Assembly (NCBI RefSeq): GCF_904848665.1
Contig: NZ_CAJHCQ010000015.1
Coordinates: 124,001 to 188,000 of the forward strand
Direction: 5' to 3'
Origin: Paraburkholderia hiiakae
GTDB taxonomy: Bacteria > Pseudomonadota > Gammaproteobacteria > Burkholderiales > Burkholderiaceae
DNA length: 64,000 nt
In this document: in pieces, positions 25,717-36,000 of the stretch
Numbering within the stretch: position 1 is the stretch's first letter
Layout of the letters: each line of letters starts with the position of its first letter
Translations under genes and position numbers: made by a program
Notes under the pieces: generated by a model
The model's input: only the letters and a program-made list of their open reading frames with translations
Database searches by the model: none
What the model was told of the DNA's origin: nothing

Positions 25717-26154
25717 TCACGCCGGCGTCTTGCGGAACGTCACCGCAATGCGGTTCCAGCCGTTGATCGCGATGATCAGCAGCGTGAGGTCGGCGATCTC
25801 CTGATCGCTGAAATGCGGCTTCACGCGTTCCCAAACGTCGTCGGGCACATGCGTTTGCGCGAGCAGCGTGACCGACTCGGTCCATTCGAGCGCCGCGCGC
25901 TCGCGCTCGGTGAAGAACGGCGTTTCACGCCACACCGATACCGTGGCGAGCCGGCGATCGGTTTCGCCGCCCTTGCGCGCGTCCGTGGTGTGCATGTCCA
26001 CGCAGTACGCGCAGCCGTTGATCTGCGAAGCACGCAGGCGCACCAGTTCCGCGAGCGGTTTTTCGATCGAGCTTTTGCTCGCGCGCTCTTCGAGCGCAAT
26101 CATGGCCTTCGTGCCTTCCGGGCTGGCCTTGTAGAAATCCAGACGTGCCTGCAT
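25717..26154 (-). CDS. AhpD-like carboxymuconolactone decarboxylase family protein
   Basis: 145 residues, all-helical. The redox/catalytic CxxC with histidine is intact (NGCAYCVDMHTTDARKGGE, residues ~46-64), as in alkylhydroperoxidase AhpD-like proteins that reduce peroxides. The C-terminus has the usual DLTLLIIAINGWNRIAV. Its divergent neighbour is a MocR-type regulator, a common arrangement that suggests direct control. Actual substrate unknown. Confidence 0.88.
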   Translation of the reverse strand: MQARLDFYKASPEGTKAMIALEERASKSSIEKPLAELVRLRASQINGCAYCVDMHTTDARKGGETDRRLATVSVWRETPFFTERERAALEWTESVTLLAQTHVPDDVWERVKPHFSDQEIADLTLLIIAINGWNRIAVTFRKTPA

Positions 26155-26319
26155 GAGCGTTCACCTTTCGAGTTGAATTGCCTGGTTGATGGGTTGGACT
26201 TGCGAATTGCGTAACCACAGATGCACTTTAGGCGCTGCCCTGGCACGTTCACATAGCCATTCTGGCAATATTTCGGGTGACCACTTTCGCTCCCGTCGAA
26301 GGCTATCAGAAGCGTCATC

Positions 26320-27810
26320 ATGGAACTCCACGTCACCGTGTCGGGCCGTCGCGACCTCGCGGGCCAGATCTATCGCCAACTGCGCGACAGCATTGTCGAC
26401 GGCCGTCTTGCAGGCGGTACGCGCCTGCCGTCCACCCGCGATCTCGCATTGCAGCTCGGCGTTTCGCGCAAGACCACGCTCGACGTATTCGAGAGGCTGC
26501 TCGCCGAGGGCTATCTGAACTCGCGGCGCGGCTCGGGCACATTCGTCGCGGAAACGCTCGAACGCCTGCCCGCGCGTGAGCGCGGTCACCCGAATCCGCA
26601 GATTCGCGCGGCCACCGCGGCTTCCAGCATCGTTGCCACGCCGGCGCACAAGGCGCAGGCCACGCCGTGGTGGCAGGCGCAAGCCGAGGCGCTGTACGCC
26701 TCGTTGCCGCGTCTGGACGCGCGACTCGCCTGCGACTTCGCGGGCGGCATCACCGACAAGTCGCGCTTTCCGTTCGACATCTGGCGGCGCTGCATCAACG
26801 ACGCGCTGCGCGTGCAGGCGCGCGGCCACGGCATGTATCGCGAACCGGCTGGCGAGGAGAAGCTGCGCCTCGCGGTGTCGCGCTATCTCGCCTTCAATCG
26901 CGCGGTGCAGGGCAACTGGCAGGACGTGATCGTCACGCAGGGCGCGCAGCAGGCACTCGATCTGCTCGCGCGCGTGACGCTCGCCCCGGGCGACGTGGTC
27001 GCCGTGGAAGACCCGGGCTATCCGCCCGCGCGCGATATCTTCGCCGCACTGGGCGCGAAGGTCGTGCCGGTGCCCGTGGATCGCGAGGGGCTCGTGGTCG
27101 CGCGTCTGCCGAAAGCGGCGCGGCTCGTATACGTGACACCCTCGCATCAGTTCCCGCTCGGCATGCCGATGAGTCTCGCGCGGCGCGTCGCGCTGCTCGA
27201 ATGGGCGCAGGCGCGCGGCGCGCTCGTGATCGAAGACGACTACGACTGCGAATACCGCTTCGAGGGCCGCTCGATGGAGCCGCTCAAGAGCCTCGACAAC
27301 GCCGGGCTCGTCGCCTACGTCGGCACGTTTTCGAAGACGATCTTTCCAGAGCTGCGCGTGGGCTACACGGTGCCGCCCGCCGCGTTGGCCGCGCCGCTCG
27401 CCCGCGCGCGGCAGATTGGCGACGCCCACGGCTGCGTGCTCACGCAGACGGCGCTCGCCGACTTCATGCTCAACGGCCATTTCGCGCGCCATTTGCGGCG
27501 CATGCATCAGACGTATTCGCAGCGCCGCGACGTGCTGCTCGCGCATCTGCGCGGACCGCTCGCGCCGTGGCTCGAACCCGTCACGCCGAACACGGCGGGG
27601 CTGCACCTGGCGGCGCGGCTCGTCGCGCCGCTCGACGCCACTGCGGTGGCGCAGGCGGCGCGCCGTGCGTCGATCGGCCTGCATCCGCTCGCGCCGTTTT
27701 ATCTCGGAGCGCCTGTGCAGAGCGGTTTTCTCTTCGGTTACGGTGGGGTCGACGCCGAGCGTATCGATGCCGCGCTGACGTCGCTCGCCACGCTGCTGCG
27801 CACGCTTTGA
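26320..27810 (+). CDS. MocR/PdxR-type transcriptional regulator (GntR HTH + aminotransferase domain)
   Basis: 496 residues. The N-terminal GntR winged helix (LAGQIYRQLRDSIVDGRLAGG, LPSTRDLALQLGVSRKTTLDVFERL) is joined by a linker to a fold-type I aminotransferase domain. The PLP lysine lies in VGTFSKTIFPELRVGY (~residue 345), and VIEDDYDCEYRF is the cofactor-contacting aspartate region. Such proteins use PLP or an amino-acid aldimine as effector. The 165-bp space to the divergent AhpD-like gene is the likely operator region; no repeats stand out clearly there. Confidence 0.92.
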   Translation: MELHVTVSGRRDLAGQIYRQLRDSIVDGRLAGGTRLPSTRDLALQLGVSRKTTLDVFERLLAEGYLNSRRGSGTFVAETLERLPARERGHPNPQIRAATAASSIVATPAHKAQATPWWQAQAEALYASLPRLDARLACDFAGGITDKSRFPFDIWRRCINDALRVQARGHGMYREPAGEEKLRLAVSRYLAFNRAVQGNWQDVIVTQGAQQALDLLARVTLAPGDVVAVEDPGYPPARDIFAALGAKVVPVPVDREGLVVARLPKAARLVYVTPSHQFPLGMPMSLARRVALLEWAQARGALVIEDDYDCEYRFEGRSMEPLKSLDNAGLVAYVGTFSKTIFPELRVGYTVPPAALAAPLARARQIGDAHGCVLTQTALADFMLNGHFARHLRRMHQTYSQRRDVLLAHLRGPLAPWLEPVTPNTAGLHLAARLVAPLDATAVAQAARRASIGLHPLAPFYLGAPVQSGFLFGYGGVDAERIDAALTSLATLLRTL

Positions 27811-28133
27811 CTGCATCTTGCCGTCGCGCCGACACCGGCATGGCAGCCGAAATCGTGCAAAAACGCCATACGTATGGCGCTTTCCTGACGAACGCGCCAT
27901 GCGCCGCGCCGAGCGAAGCATGTCGTCCGACAGTGCTTCGGGTACGCGCGGTGCACGTTTACCCCTGTAAACAGGCGTCAAAATGTGTTCGAGAGTCTGC
28001 GCCACGCAACAAAATCGTAACGACAATGCAAAAGCTTCACGCAAAACGCTTGCGCGTATGTAGAATCCGCCGTTGAAGCACGTGCATTCCGCAGTGCTTC
28101 TTCGATTCACTGACCAACACTGGTAGGAGAAAC
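27811..28133. other. Intergenic region before the HU-family gene
   Basis: 323 bp without a gene. It contains a perfect 16-bp palindrome CGCCATACGTATGGCG at 27864-27879 (possible terminator of the MocR gene or an operator), and a plausible -10 TAGAAT at 28061-28066 for the HU gene with only a weak -35. Confidence 0.5.
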
Positions 28134-28580
28134 ATGCCGACTTCCGCAAAGAAAGTGGCCAAAAAGGCAGCTGCCCCGGCCAAGAAGGTTGCCGCAAAGA
28201 AAGCGCCCGCCACCAAGACGGCCGCAGCTAAGAAGGTCGCCGTGAAGGCGTCCGGCGCACCGTCGCCGATCAAGGACACCTTCACGAAGGCCTCGCTGGC
28301 TACCCACGTCGCTGAGCGTGCAGGCGTCGAGCCGAAGGCTGCCAAGGCCGTGCTCGCCGCGCTGGAAGACACGATCCTCGGTTCGGTCCACAAGAAGGGC
28401 GCTGGCGAATTCACGCTGTCGGGTCTTCTGAAGATCGTCGTGCAGGCAGTGCCGGCGAAGAAGAAGCGCTTCGGCAAGGATCCGTTCACGGGCGAAGAGC
28501 GCTGGTTCCCGGCCAAGCCCGCATCGGTTCGCATCAAGGCGCGCGCCCTGAAGAAGCTGAAGGACGCAGCAGCAGCCTGA
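28134..28580 (+). CDS. HU-family DNA-binding protein with Lys/Ala-rich N-terminal tail
   Basis: 148 residues. The first ~45 are a histone-H1-like tail of KKxAAPAK-type repeats, very basic and disordered. From ~48 on comes a divergent HU/IHF domain (SLATHVAERAGVEPKAAKAVLAALEDTI, GEFTLSGLLKIVVQ, then the beta-arm with FGKDPFTGEERWFPAKPA and a basic end). It is probably a nucleoid-associated protein that binds DNA both through the HU arms and the tail. A strong GC-rich terminator follows. The tail distinguishes it from the standard 90-residue HU. Confidence 0.9.
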   Translation: MPTSAKKVAKKAAAPAKKVAAKKAPATKTAAAKKVAVKASGAPSPIKDTFTKASLATHVAERAGVEPKAAKAVLAALEDTILGSVHKKGAGEFTLSGLLKIVVQAVPAKKKRFGKDPFTGEERWFPAKPASVRIKARALKKLKDAAAA

Positions 28581-28637
28581 TTGCGCTGATTGCGCTTCAA
28601 GCCGCGGCCTTCGGGTAGCGGCTACCGTCAGTACCAA

Positions 28638-28672
28638 AAAATCCCCGTTGGCGTCGAGCCCACGGGGATTTT
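28638..28672 (+). terminator. Rho-independent terminator of the HU-family gene
   Basis: The 11-bp stem AAAATCCCCGT / ACGGGGATTTT encloses a 13-nt loop. It is A-rich before and T-rich at the end, 57 bp after the stop codon. Confidence 0.85.
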
Positions 28673-28832
28673 CATTTGGTGCGTGCCACGCGCACAGACG
28701 CCTTACACTATGTTCTGATGTTATGGTCACGTATTCGGTGCAATGTGCCATAAAGCAGGCAATAATTCTTGTCGGTATCGTATAAGAACGATGCTGATCA
28801 TCTGAATATTCGTGAATCCATAATAGAGTGTT

Positions 28833-29732
28833 ATGCCGACAGCGGACCTCAGTTTGCGCCAGGTGGAAGCGTTTCGCGCATTGATGCAGTGGCGCACCGT
28901 CACTCGCGCGGCGCAGGCGCTCGGCATTTCGCAGCCCGCCGTGAGCCGTCTGCTTGCCGACTTCGAAGCGAAGATGGGGTTCGCGCTTTTCGAGCGACGC
29001 CAGGGGCGTTTGCTGCCGACCGTCGAGGCGCATACGCTGCAAGACGAAGTCGAGCGCGCGTTCTTCGGCTTCGAGCGCGTGGCCCAGGCGGCCGCGCAGA
29101 TTCGCGCGCAGCGGCGCGGCGTCGTGCGTATCGCCGCTTCAGCGGATCTTTGCGCCGACTTTCTGCCGCGCGTGGCCGCTGCGTTCGCGAGCGAGCACGA
29201 GGGCGTCGATCTCGAACTGATGACTGGCGAAGCCGCCGAGGTTGCCGAACGCGTGGCGGCGCAACGCTGCGATCTCGGTTTCGTGGCGCAGGCTGTCGTG
29301 CATCCTGGCGCGCGTCTGGAGTATCTGGGTGAATGGCCGCTGCGCTGCATCGTGCCGCGCGGACACCGGCTCGCGCGCAAGCGCGTGATTCATGCGCAAG
29401 ACTGCGCGGGCGAACGCTTCATTTCGTTTGCTGCGGCGAGCGAGGCGCGCCTCTCCATCGACCGGCTCTTTGCCGAATGCGGGGTCGTGCGCGAGCCAGG
29501 CATCGAAGCGGCGCTCGCGCAATCCGTCGTGGCGATGGTGGAGGCGGGAATGGGCATCGCGCTCGTCGATGCGCTGACGGCCCAGCACGCGAGCGCGCGG
29601 GTGAGCGTGAAGCGCTTCACGCCCGCGCTGTCGAGCGCGCTCCATGTCGTGCGCGGCACGCATCGCGCAGCAACGGCGTTGAGCGACGCGTTCGTGTGGC
29701 ATGCCGCCGCCGCGCTGGCGCGGCTACGCTGA
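28833..29732 (+). CDS. LysR-type transcriptional regulator
   Basis: 299 residues. The N-terminal winged helix-turn-helix is canonical (LRQVEAFRALMQWRTVTRAAQALGISQPAVSRLLADFE, residues ~8-45; the family motif continues FALFERRQGRLLPT). A two-lobed effector-binding domain follows. There is no divergent neighbour gene, so the regulated target is not obvious. The AT-rich 160-bp leader contains TTCTT-N13-AAGAA (28767-28789), a loosely LysR-like site. Confidence 0.9.
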   Translation: MPTADLSLRQVEAFRALMQWRTVTRAAQALGISQPAVSRLLADFEAKMGFALFERRQGRLLPTVEAHTLQDEVERAFFGFERVAQAAAQIRAQRRGVVRIAASADLCADFLPRVAAAFASEHEGVDLELMTGEAAEVAERVAAQRCDLGFVAQAVVHPGARLEYLGEWPLRCIVPRGHRLARKRVIHAQDCAGERFISFAAASEARLSIDRLFAECGVVREPGIEAALAQSVVAMVEAGMGIALVDALTAQHASARVSVKRFTPALSSALHVVRGTHRAATALSDAFVWHAAAALARLR

Positions 29733-29745
29733 GCCTTTCACTCGA

Positions 29746-29791
29746 GTAAAAGGCCGCCGTAAAAGGCCGCAGTAAAAGGCCTGTAAACGGC
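29746..29791. repeat. 13-bp tandem repeat, about 3.5 copies
   Basis: GTAAAAGGCCGCC, GTAAAAGGCCGCA, GTAAAAGGCCT and a shorter GTAAACGGC follow in line just after the LysR stop. A small slippage-type repeat; no function evident. Confidence 0.7.
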
Positions 29792-29861
29792 GCAAGGCCG
29801 TGCACACACGCGGCCTTGCGCGAACCGCCCTGGAGGATTGCTTCCAAAACCCCGCGGGCAT

Positions 29862-29898
29862 AAAAAAACCAGCCAGGGCTTGCGCCCGAGGCTGGTTT
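29862..29898 (-). terminator. Rho-independent terminator of the porin gene
   Basis: On the minus strand a 9-bp stem AAACCAGCC/GGCTGGTTT, with a GGGCGCAAGCCC inner hairpin, is followed by seven Ts. It lies 100 bp after the porin stop. Confidence 0.85.
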
Positions 29899-29998
29899 GT
29901 GCAGCGTGTAGTTTTTAGCTGCGTGGTCTCGCTCGCTTCGCCGGAATGGCTCGTCAGCCAGTTCCGGCGCCGGGCCGAAGCCCGGAGTAAAGCGTTGC

Positions 29999-31192
29999 TT
30001 AGAACTTGTGGCGGATGCCCAGGCTGACCAGGGTCTGCGAGCTCGAAGCCGAGTTGTAGCCGTACGAGCCGATCGATGCGCCGGCTGCCGTGCCTGCCGG
30101 CTCGCCCGGTTGCTGGCCGTTGGCGTGCTGCCATGCGGCGACGCCGTACAGGTCGGTGCGCTTCGACAGGTTGTAGTCCGCGCCGATCGAAACCTGGTTG
30201 TACGTATTCGACGAATCGCCAGCGCCGTGCGTCCAGGTGTAGCCGAGGCCGAGCAGCAGGGCCGGGTTCAGCTGGTAGCCGAAGAAGCCAGCAGCGACGT
30301 TGTAACGCTGGGTCGAATCGAACGTCGAGAAGCCGTCAGGACGGACTTGAACGTTGCTGTAACGTGCGCCGAACGTGAACGGGCCTGCGACGTATTGCGC
30401 AGCGATTGCAGCGGTGCCAACCGACTTGGCCGAAGCGTAGGCCGAGTTGATCTGGCTGTCGAACATAGCGCCCGAGGTTGCGCTGCCCGCCCAGCCCACC
30501 GAGGTCACGCCGTCGGTCGTCGTCGTACGCGAAGCGAGCGACGAGGCGTTGTCCATGCGGAAGTAGCCAGCGGCGACGTTGAACGAACCGATGCCGTACG
30601 TAGCAGCTGCGCCCCAGCTCTGACCCGAACCGGTCGAACCAGCCACGCCGCCCAGAGCATACATGCCTTCGAACTGGAAGCCTTGCAGAACCGGCGAAAC
30701 GTACTTGATGCCGCTGTTCGTACGCGAGCTGTTGTCGTTGTTGTCGACGTCGCCCGGCGTTGCGAACGTGCTGCCGAAGTAGTTATCGCCCGTCAGCGGC
30801 TGAACCATGTCGACCAGCGGGTCGTACTGGCGGCCGAGCGTGACCGTACCGTACTGCTCGTGCGTCAGACCGACGAATGCCTGACGGCCGAACATCAGGC
30901 CACCCTGACCGAGCTTGCCGGAGTTGATGTCAAAGCCGTTTTCCAATTGGAAAATTGCCTTCAGGCCGCCGCCCAGATCTTCCGTACCCTTCAGGCCGAA
31001 GCGGTTACCCGAAATGTTGCCGCCGAAGAGGGCGACCAGGTTCTTGTTAGCGCCGTTGGCGTCTTGCGTGTTGTGGGCCCACTGGATCGATTCGTCGATC
31101 ACACCATAAAGGGTCACGCTGCTTTGAGCGTGCGCGGTGCCAGCTGCGGCCAAGAGGGCCAGCGAGAGGGTCGAGAGAGCGACTCGTTTCAT
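29999..31192 (-). CDS. Gram-negative porin (OmpC-like, beta-proteobacterial type)
   Basis: 397 residues. The signal peptide LALLAAAGTAHA is followed by the typical mature start QSSVTLYGVIDESIQWAHN. Other family signs are FGLKGTEDLGGGLKAIFQLE, GRQAFVGLTHEQYGTVTLGRQYDPL, alternating beta-strand patterning, and the C-terminal VSLGIRHKF with terminal Phe for BAM-dependent assembly. It forms trimeric outer-membrane diffusion channels. The ATG at 31192 follows an AT-rich leader with a possible TTCAGG-17-TTATTC promoter. Monocistronic, with a strong terminator. Confidence 0.95.
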   Translation of the reverse strand: MKRVALSTLSLALLAAAGTAHAQSSVTLYGVIDESIQWAHNTQDANGANKNLVALFGGNISGNRFGLKGTEDLGGGLKAIFQLENGFDINSGKLGQGGLMFGRQAFVGLTHEQYGTVTLGRQYDPLVDMVQPLTGDNYFGSTFATPGDVDNNDNSSRTNSGIKYVSPVLQGFQFEGMYALGGVAGSTGSGQSWGAAATYGIGSFNVAAGYFRMDNASSLASRTTTTDGVTSVGWAGSATSGAMFDSQINSAYASAKSVGTAAIAAQYVAGPFTFGARYSNVQVRPDGFSTFDSTQRYNVAAGFFGYQLNPALLLGLGYTWTHGAGDSSNTYNQVSIGADYNLSKRTDLYGVAAWQHANGQQPGEPAGTAAGASIGSYGYNSASSSQTLVSLGIRHKF

Positions 31193-31412
31193 TCTGTTTT
31201 CTCCACGCAGAAATTGTGTAGTTGTTGCGCGATGGAGAATAACGCAGCAGGCCAAGCGACCTGAACTGAAAAAATAAAGTTTGTCGCGAAAACCTGACAC
31301 CGGCCAGAATCCCTTGTCAGACGGGGCCTCCGTCGATTATGCCGATTTTAGAAATATTGGATTGTTGACCGAGCATTATTGTTGTTTTTGATAAAAGTTC
31401 CGTAAACGACCG

Positions 31413-32822
31413 TTATTTTTTGGGATTGCTGCGACCTTTGGTAGCAGTCTCGATCGGCGCTGCTTCCTGGGGGGCACGGCGCCTGCCGGCGGCCGTCATG
31501 GCGAGCGCGGCGCTCGCGACGAACAGCACCGAACCCCACGGATGGCGCTTCACATAGCGGTCGGCGGCGGCCACTGTGCGGCCCGCCTGGACCAGCGTGA
31601 GCGCAGCCGCGTAGGTGGCGCTGTCCTCCATGCGCACGACTGAACGGCGAATCTGCAGTCCCGATTTCAGCCTCCCGAACGCTCCACCGTGCGCACTCGC
31701 TTGCCCGACCGCGCCGAGCGGAGTTTCCGATAGTGTCGATTTGTCTGCCGCAACGGCCGCCGCCAGAGCCGCCGGCATTGTTGTGGCCGCTGCACTGCCG
31801 TTTCCGATCGGCACGGCAGACGGTGCCGGGGCAGCGGCAGGACGGTCCGCATGCTTCGTATCGTGCCGCGCGACAATGGTGGAAGCGGCGAGCACCGAGG
31901 CCAGCTTGGCGCGGCTGCCGGGCGGTGTTTCCTCAAGGAAACCCCAAGCGCCGCGCGGGTCGTGCATGCGTCCGCGCGCCGCCGAGAATTCCGCGCCGAG
32001 CAGGAGCACCGCCGCCGAAAAATAGAGCCACATGAGTAGCACCGCGAGCGAGCCGGCGGCGCCGAAGGCCGTTGCCATGCCCGCGTGCGCGAGATAGAGC
32101 GCGAACAGCTTCTTGCCCGCCGAGAACAGCACTGCCGCGACGATGCCGCCCACCATCGCGTCGCGCCAGCGCACGTCGGCGTCGGGCAGGAAGCGCAGCA
32201 GGGCGCCGAATGCGACGGCTAGCACCACGAGGCCCACGGCCAACTGCATCAGGTTTCCGATGATCACATAAGGGGAATTGCCCCAGAGCCACTGGCCGAC
32301 GAAGGTGATGGCCGTGTCGAGCACGAGCGAGACGATCAGCAGGAACGCGACGCCCAGCACGAGACTGAATGAAATGAGGCGCACGCGCACGAGCGCCATC
32401 ACGCTGGAGGGATGCTGCCCGTCCGGCGGCCAGACGATGTTCAGTGCGGAATTGAGCGAGGAGAAGGTTGCGGACGCGCCGATCACGAGCAAGGTGAGCG
32501 AGATGATCGCCGCGACACCGCCCTTGCCGCCCGCGCGGTGCGCGTTCTGCACGATGGTGGTGATGCCCGCGGCCGCGTCGTTGCCGAGCACGTTGTGGAC
32601 CTGGCGGAAGAGCTCGCCGCGCGCGGCATCGTCGCCGAAGAACCAGCCGGCCACGGCAATCACCATCACGAGCGTGGGCGCGAGCGAAAACGCCGAGTAG
32701 AACGCGATGCTCGCCGCGAGCGACGGGCAGCGGTTGGCGATGAACTGGCGCAGCGCGCCCACCACCCACGACGCTTCCTTGCGTGCGGCGGACTGCAGTC
32801 GTTCGGTGGAAAGCGTTGACAT
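31413..32822 (-). CDS. YihY/BrkB family inner membrane protein
   Basis: 469 residues. The first ~290 form a six-helix YihY/BrkB (UPF0761) domain: CPSLAASIAFYSAFSLAPTLVMVIAVAGW, FSSLNSALNIVWPP, and AVLLMWLYFSAAVLLLGAEFSAARG. A long Ala/Pro-rich cytoplasmic tail follows, with a further hydrophobic segment near 435-450 (GSVLFVASAALAMTAAG) and a basic end. Family members are not ribonuclease BN despite old naming; function unknown. Divergent from the formate dehydrogenase operon. Confidence 0.88.
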   Translation of the reverse strand: MSTLSTERLQSAARKEASWVVGALRQFIANRCPSLAASIAFYSAFSLAPTLVMVIAVAGWFFGDDAARGELFRQVHNVLGNDAAAGITTIVQNAHRAGGKGGVAAIISLTLLVIGASATFSSLNSALNIVWPPDGQHPSSVMALVRVRLISFSLVLGVAFLLIVSLVLDTAITFVGQWLWGNSPYVIIGNLMQLAVGLVVLAVAFGALLRFLPDADVRWRDAMVGGIVAAVLFSAGKKLFALYLAHAGMATAFGAAGSLAVLLMWLYFSAAVLLLGAEFSAARGRMHDPRGAWGFLEETPPGSRAKLASVLAASTIVARHDTKHADRPAAAPAPSAVPIGNGSAAATTMPAALAAAVAADKSTLSETPLGAVGQASAHGGAFGRLKSGLQIRRSVVRMEDSATYAAALTLVQAGRTVAAADRYVKRHPWGSVLFVASAALAMTAAGRRRAPQEAAPIETATKGRSNPKK

Positions 32823-33017
32823 GATGGAGCGCCCCGCAGTGGTTCTTTAGTGGTTCGTTTTCGTCACAAACCTGGCTCGTTCGCCATCCAATATTAGCAA
32901 GCGTAATTCCCGGGCGACCTCGCGCTGTACGCGTGCAAGGCTCGCGAACATCCAGCGCGATCCGTCTCCCAAAACGTCTTATACTGAAAAAACCCACAAC
33001 CAAGCCGAGGACGAATC

Positions 33018-36000
33018 ATGCTGCAGATGTCCCGGCGTCAGTTCCTCAAGGTCACGGCAACGTCGCTGGCGGGTTCCAGCCTCGCGTTGATGGGTTTCGC
33101 ACCCGACAACGCGCTTGCCGAGGTCCGACAATACAAACTGGCGCGCACCACTGAAACCCGCAATACCTGCCCGTACTGTTCGGTCGGTTGCGGGATCCTC
33201 ATGTACGGTCTCGGCGATGGCGCGAAGAACGCGACCACGAGCATCATCCATATCGAGGGCGATCCCGATCACCCCGTCAATCGCGGCACGCTGTGCCCGA
33301 AGGGCGCGAGCCTGATCGATTTCATTCATAGCGAGAGCCGCCTCAAGTACCCCGAGTACCGCGCGGCCGGAACGAATGAGTGGAAACGCATTTCGTGGGA
33401 CGACGCGCTCGACCGCATTGCGAAGCTGCTAAAGGAAGACCGCGACGCAAACTTCGTCGAGAAAACCGCCGACGGCAAGACCGTGAACCGCTGGTTGACA
33501 ACCGGCATGCTGGCCGCCTCGGCGGGCAGCAACGAAGTCGGCTATCTCACCCACAAAGTGGCCCGCAGCATGGGCCTGCTCGCATTCGACAACCAGGCGC
33601 GTGTCTGACACGGCCCGACGGTGGCAGGTCTTGCCCCGACGTTTGGCCGTGGAGCGATGACGAACCATTGGGTCGACATACGCAATGCGGACGTGATTCT
33701 GGTGATGGGCGGCAATGCGGCCGAGGCGCACCCGTGCGGCTTCAAGTGGGTCACGGAGGCGAAGGCGCACCGCAAGGCGCGGCTTATCGTCGTGGACCCG
33801 CGCTTCACGCGCACGGCATCGGTCGCGGACTTCTACGCGCCGATCCGCACCGGCACGGACATCGCGTTCCTTGGTGCTGTGATCAACTATTTGCTCACGA
33901 ACGACAAGATCCAGCACGAGTACGTCAAGAACTACACCGACTTCTCGTTCATCGTGCGCGAAGATTACGCGTTCAACGACGGTATCTTCTCGGGCTACGA
34001 TCCGCAGAAGCATTCGTATGCGGACAAATCGTCGTGGAACTACGAGATCGGCGACGACGGCTTCGTGAAAACGGACGACACGCTGCAGAACCCGCGCTGC
34101 GTGTACCAGTTGCTCAAGCAACATTATTCGCGCTATACGGCCGATATGGTCGAGAGGGTGTGCGGCACGCCGAAGGACAAATTCCTCAAGGTGTGCGAAA
34201 TGCTCGCGAGCACGGCCGAGCCGGGCCGGGCAGGCACGATCCTGTACGCGCTCGGCTGGACCCATCACTCGATCGGCTCGCAGATGATCCGCACCGGCGC
34301 GATGGTCCAGCTGCTGCTCGGCAACATCGGCATTGCGGGTGGCGGCATGAACGCGCTGCGCGGCCACTCGAACATCCAGGGGCTCACAGACCTCGGGCTG
34401 ATGTCGAACCTGCTGCCGGGCTACATGACGCTGCCGTTCGAAGCGGAGCAGGACTACGACGACTACATCAAGAAGCGCGCATCGCAGCCGATGCGACCCA
34501 ATCAGCTCAGTTACTGGCAGCACTACGGCGCGTTTTTCGTGAGCTTCATGAAGTCGTGGTGGGGCGACGCGGCCACGAAGGACAACAACTGGGGTTACGA
34601 CTGGTTGCCGAAGCTCGACAAGCCGTATGACCTGCTGCAGACCATTGAGTTGATGAATCAGGGCAAGGTCAACGGGTACATCTGCCAGGGGTTCAACGTT
34701 ATCGCGTCCGCGCCTGACAAGGCCAAGACGCTCTCGGCGCTCAGCAAGCTCAAGTGGCTCGTGATCATGGACCCGCTCGCCATCGAGACTTCCGAGTTCT
34801 GGAAGAAGTACGGCGACTTCAACGATGTCGATTCCGCTTCGATCCAGACCGAGGTGTTCCGCCTGCCGACCACGTGCTTTGCGGAAGAGAACGGCTCGCT
34901 CGTGAGTTCGAGCCGCGTGCTGCAGTGGCATTGGCAGGGCGCGGAGCCGCCGGGCGAGGCGAGGAGCGATCTCGAAATCATGTCGGGCCTGTTCCTGCGC
35001 ATTCGCGCGGCGTATCAGAAGGACGGCGGCAAGCTGCCCGATCCGATCGTCAAGCTCGACTGGCCGTATTCGAATCCTGCGAGCCCCACGCCGGAAGAAC
35101 TCGCGAAGGAATACAACGGCCGTGCGCTCGCCGACCAGACCGATGCGAAGGACACCACCAAGGTGCTCGTGAAGAAGGGCGAGCAGCTTGCGGGCTTTGC
35201 ACAACTGAAGGACGATGGCACGACGTCGAGCGGCTGCTGGATCTTCTGCGGCGCATGGACCCAGGCGGGCAACCAGATGGGCCGGCGCGACAACTCGGAC
35301 CCGACAGGCATCGGCCAGACGCTGAACTGGGCCTGGGCCTGGCCCGTGAACCGGCGCGTGCTCTACAACCGCGCCTCGTGCGATACGGCGGGCAAGCCCT
35401 TCGATCCCACTCGCAAGCTGATCGGCTGGAACGGCAGCGCGTGGACGGGTCCGGACATACCCGACTACAAGGTGGACGAAGCGCCCGATCAGGGCATGGG
35501 GCCGTTCATCATGAACCCCGAGGGCGTGGCGCGTTTCTTTGCACGCGACGGCATGAACGAAGGTCCGTTCCCTGAGCACTACGAACCGTTCGAGAACCCG
35601 CTCGGATATAACCCGTTCCATCCGAACAATCCGCTCGCCACGAACAATCCAGCGGCGCGTGTGTTTCCGGACGACCGCAAGACTTTCGGCACCGCCCAGC
35701 AGTTTCCCCATGTCGCGACCACGTATCGCCTGACCGAGCATTTCCACTTCTGGACCAAGCATGCGCGATTGAACGCGATCATCCAGCCGCAGCAGTTCGT
35801 CGAAATCGGCGAGGCGCTGGCGAAGGAGGTGGGCGTGGTGGCGGGCGACCGTGTGAAGGTGTCGAGCAATCGCGGCTATCTGATCGCCGTGGCAGTGGTG
35901 ACCAAGCGCATCAAGCCGCTCACCATCGAAGGCAAGACCGTGCATACCGTTGGCGTGCCGCTGCACTGGGGTTTCAAGGGGCTCACGAAACCGGGTTATC

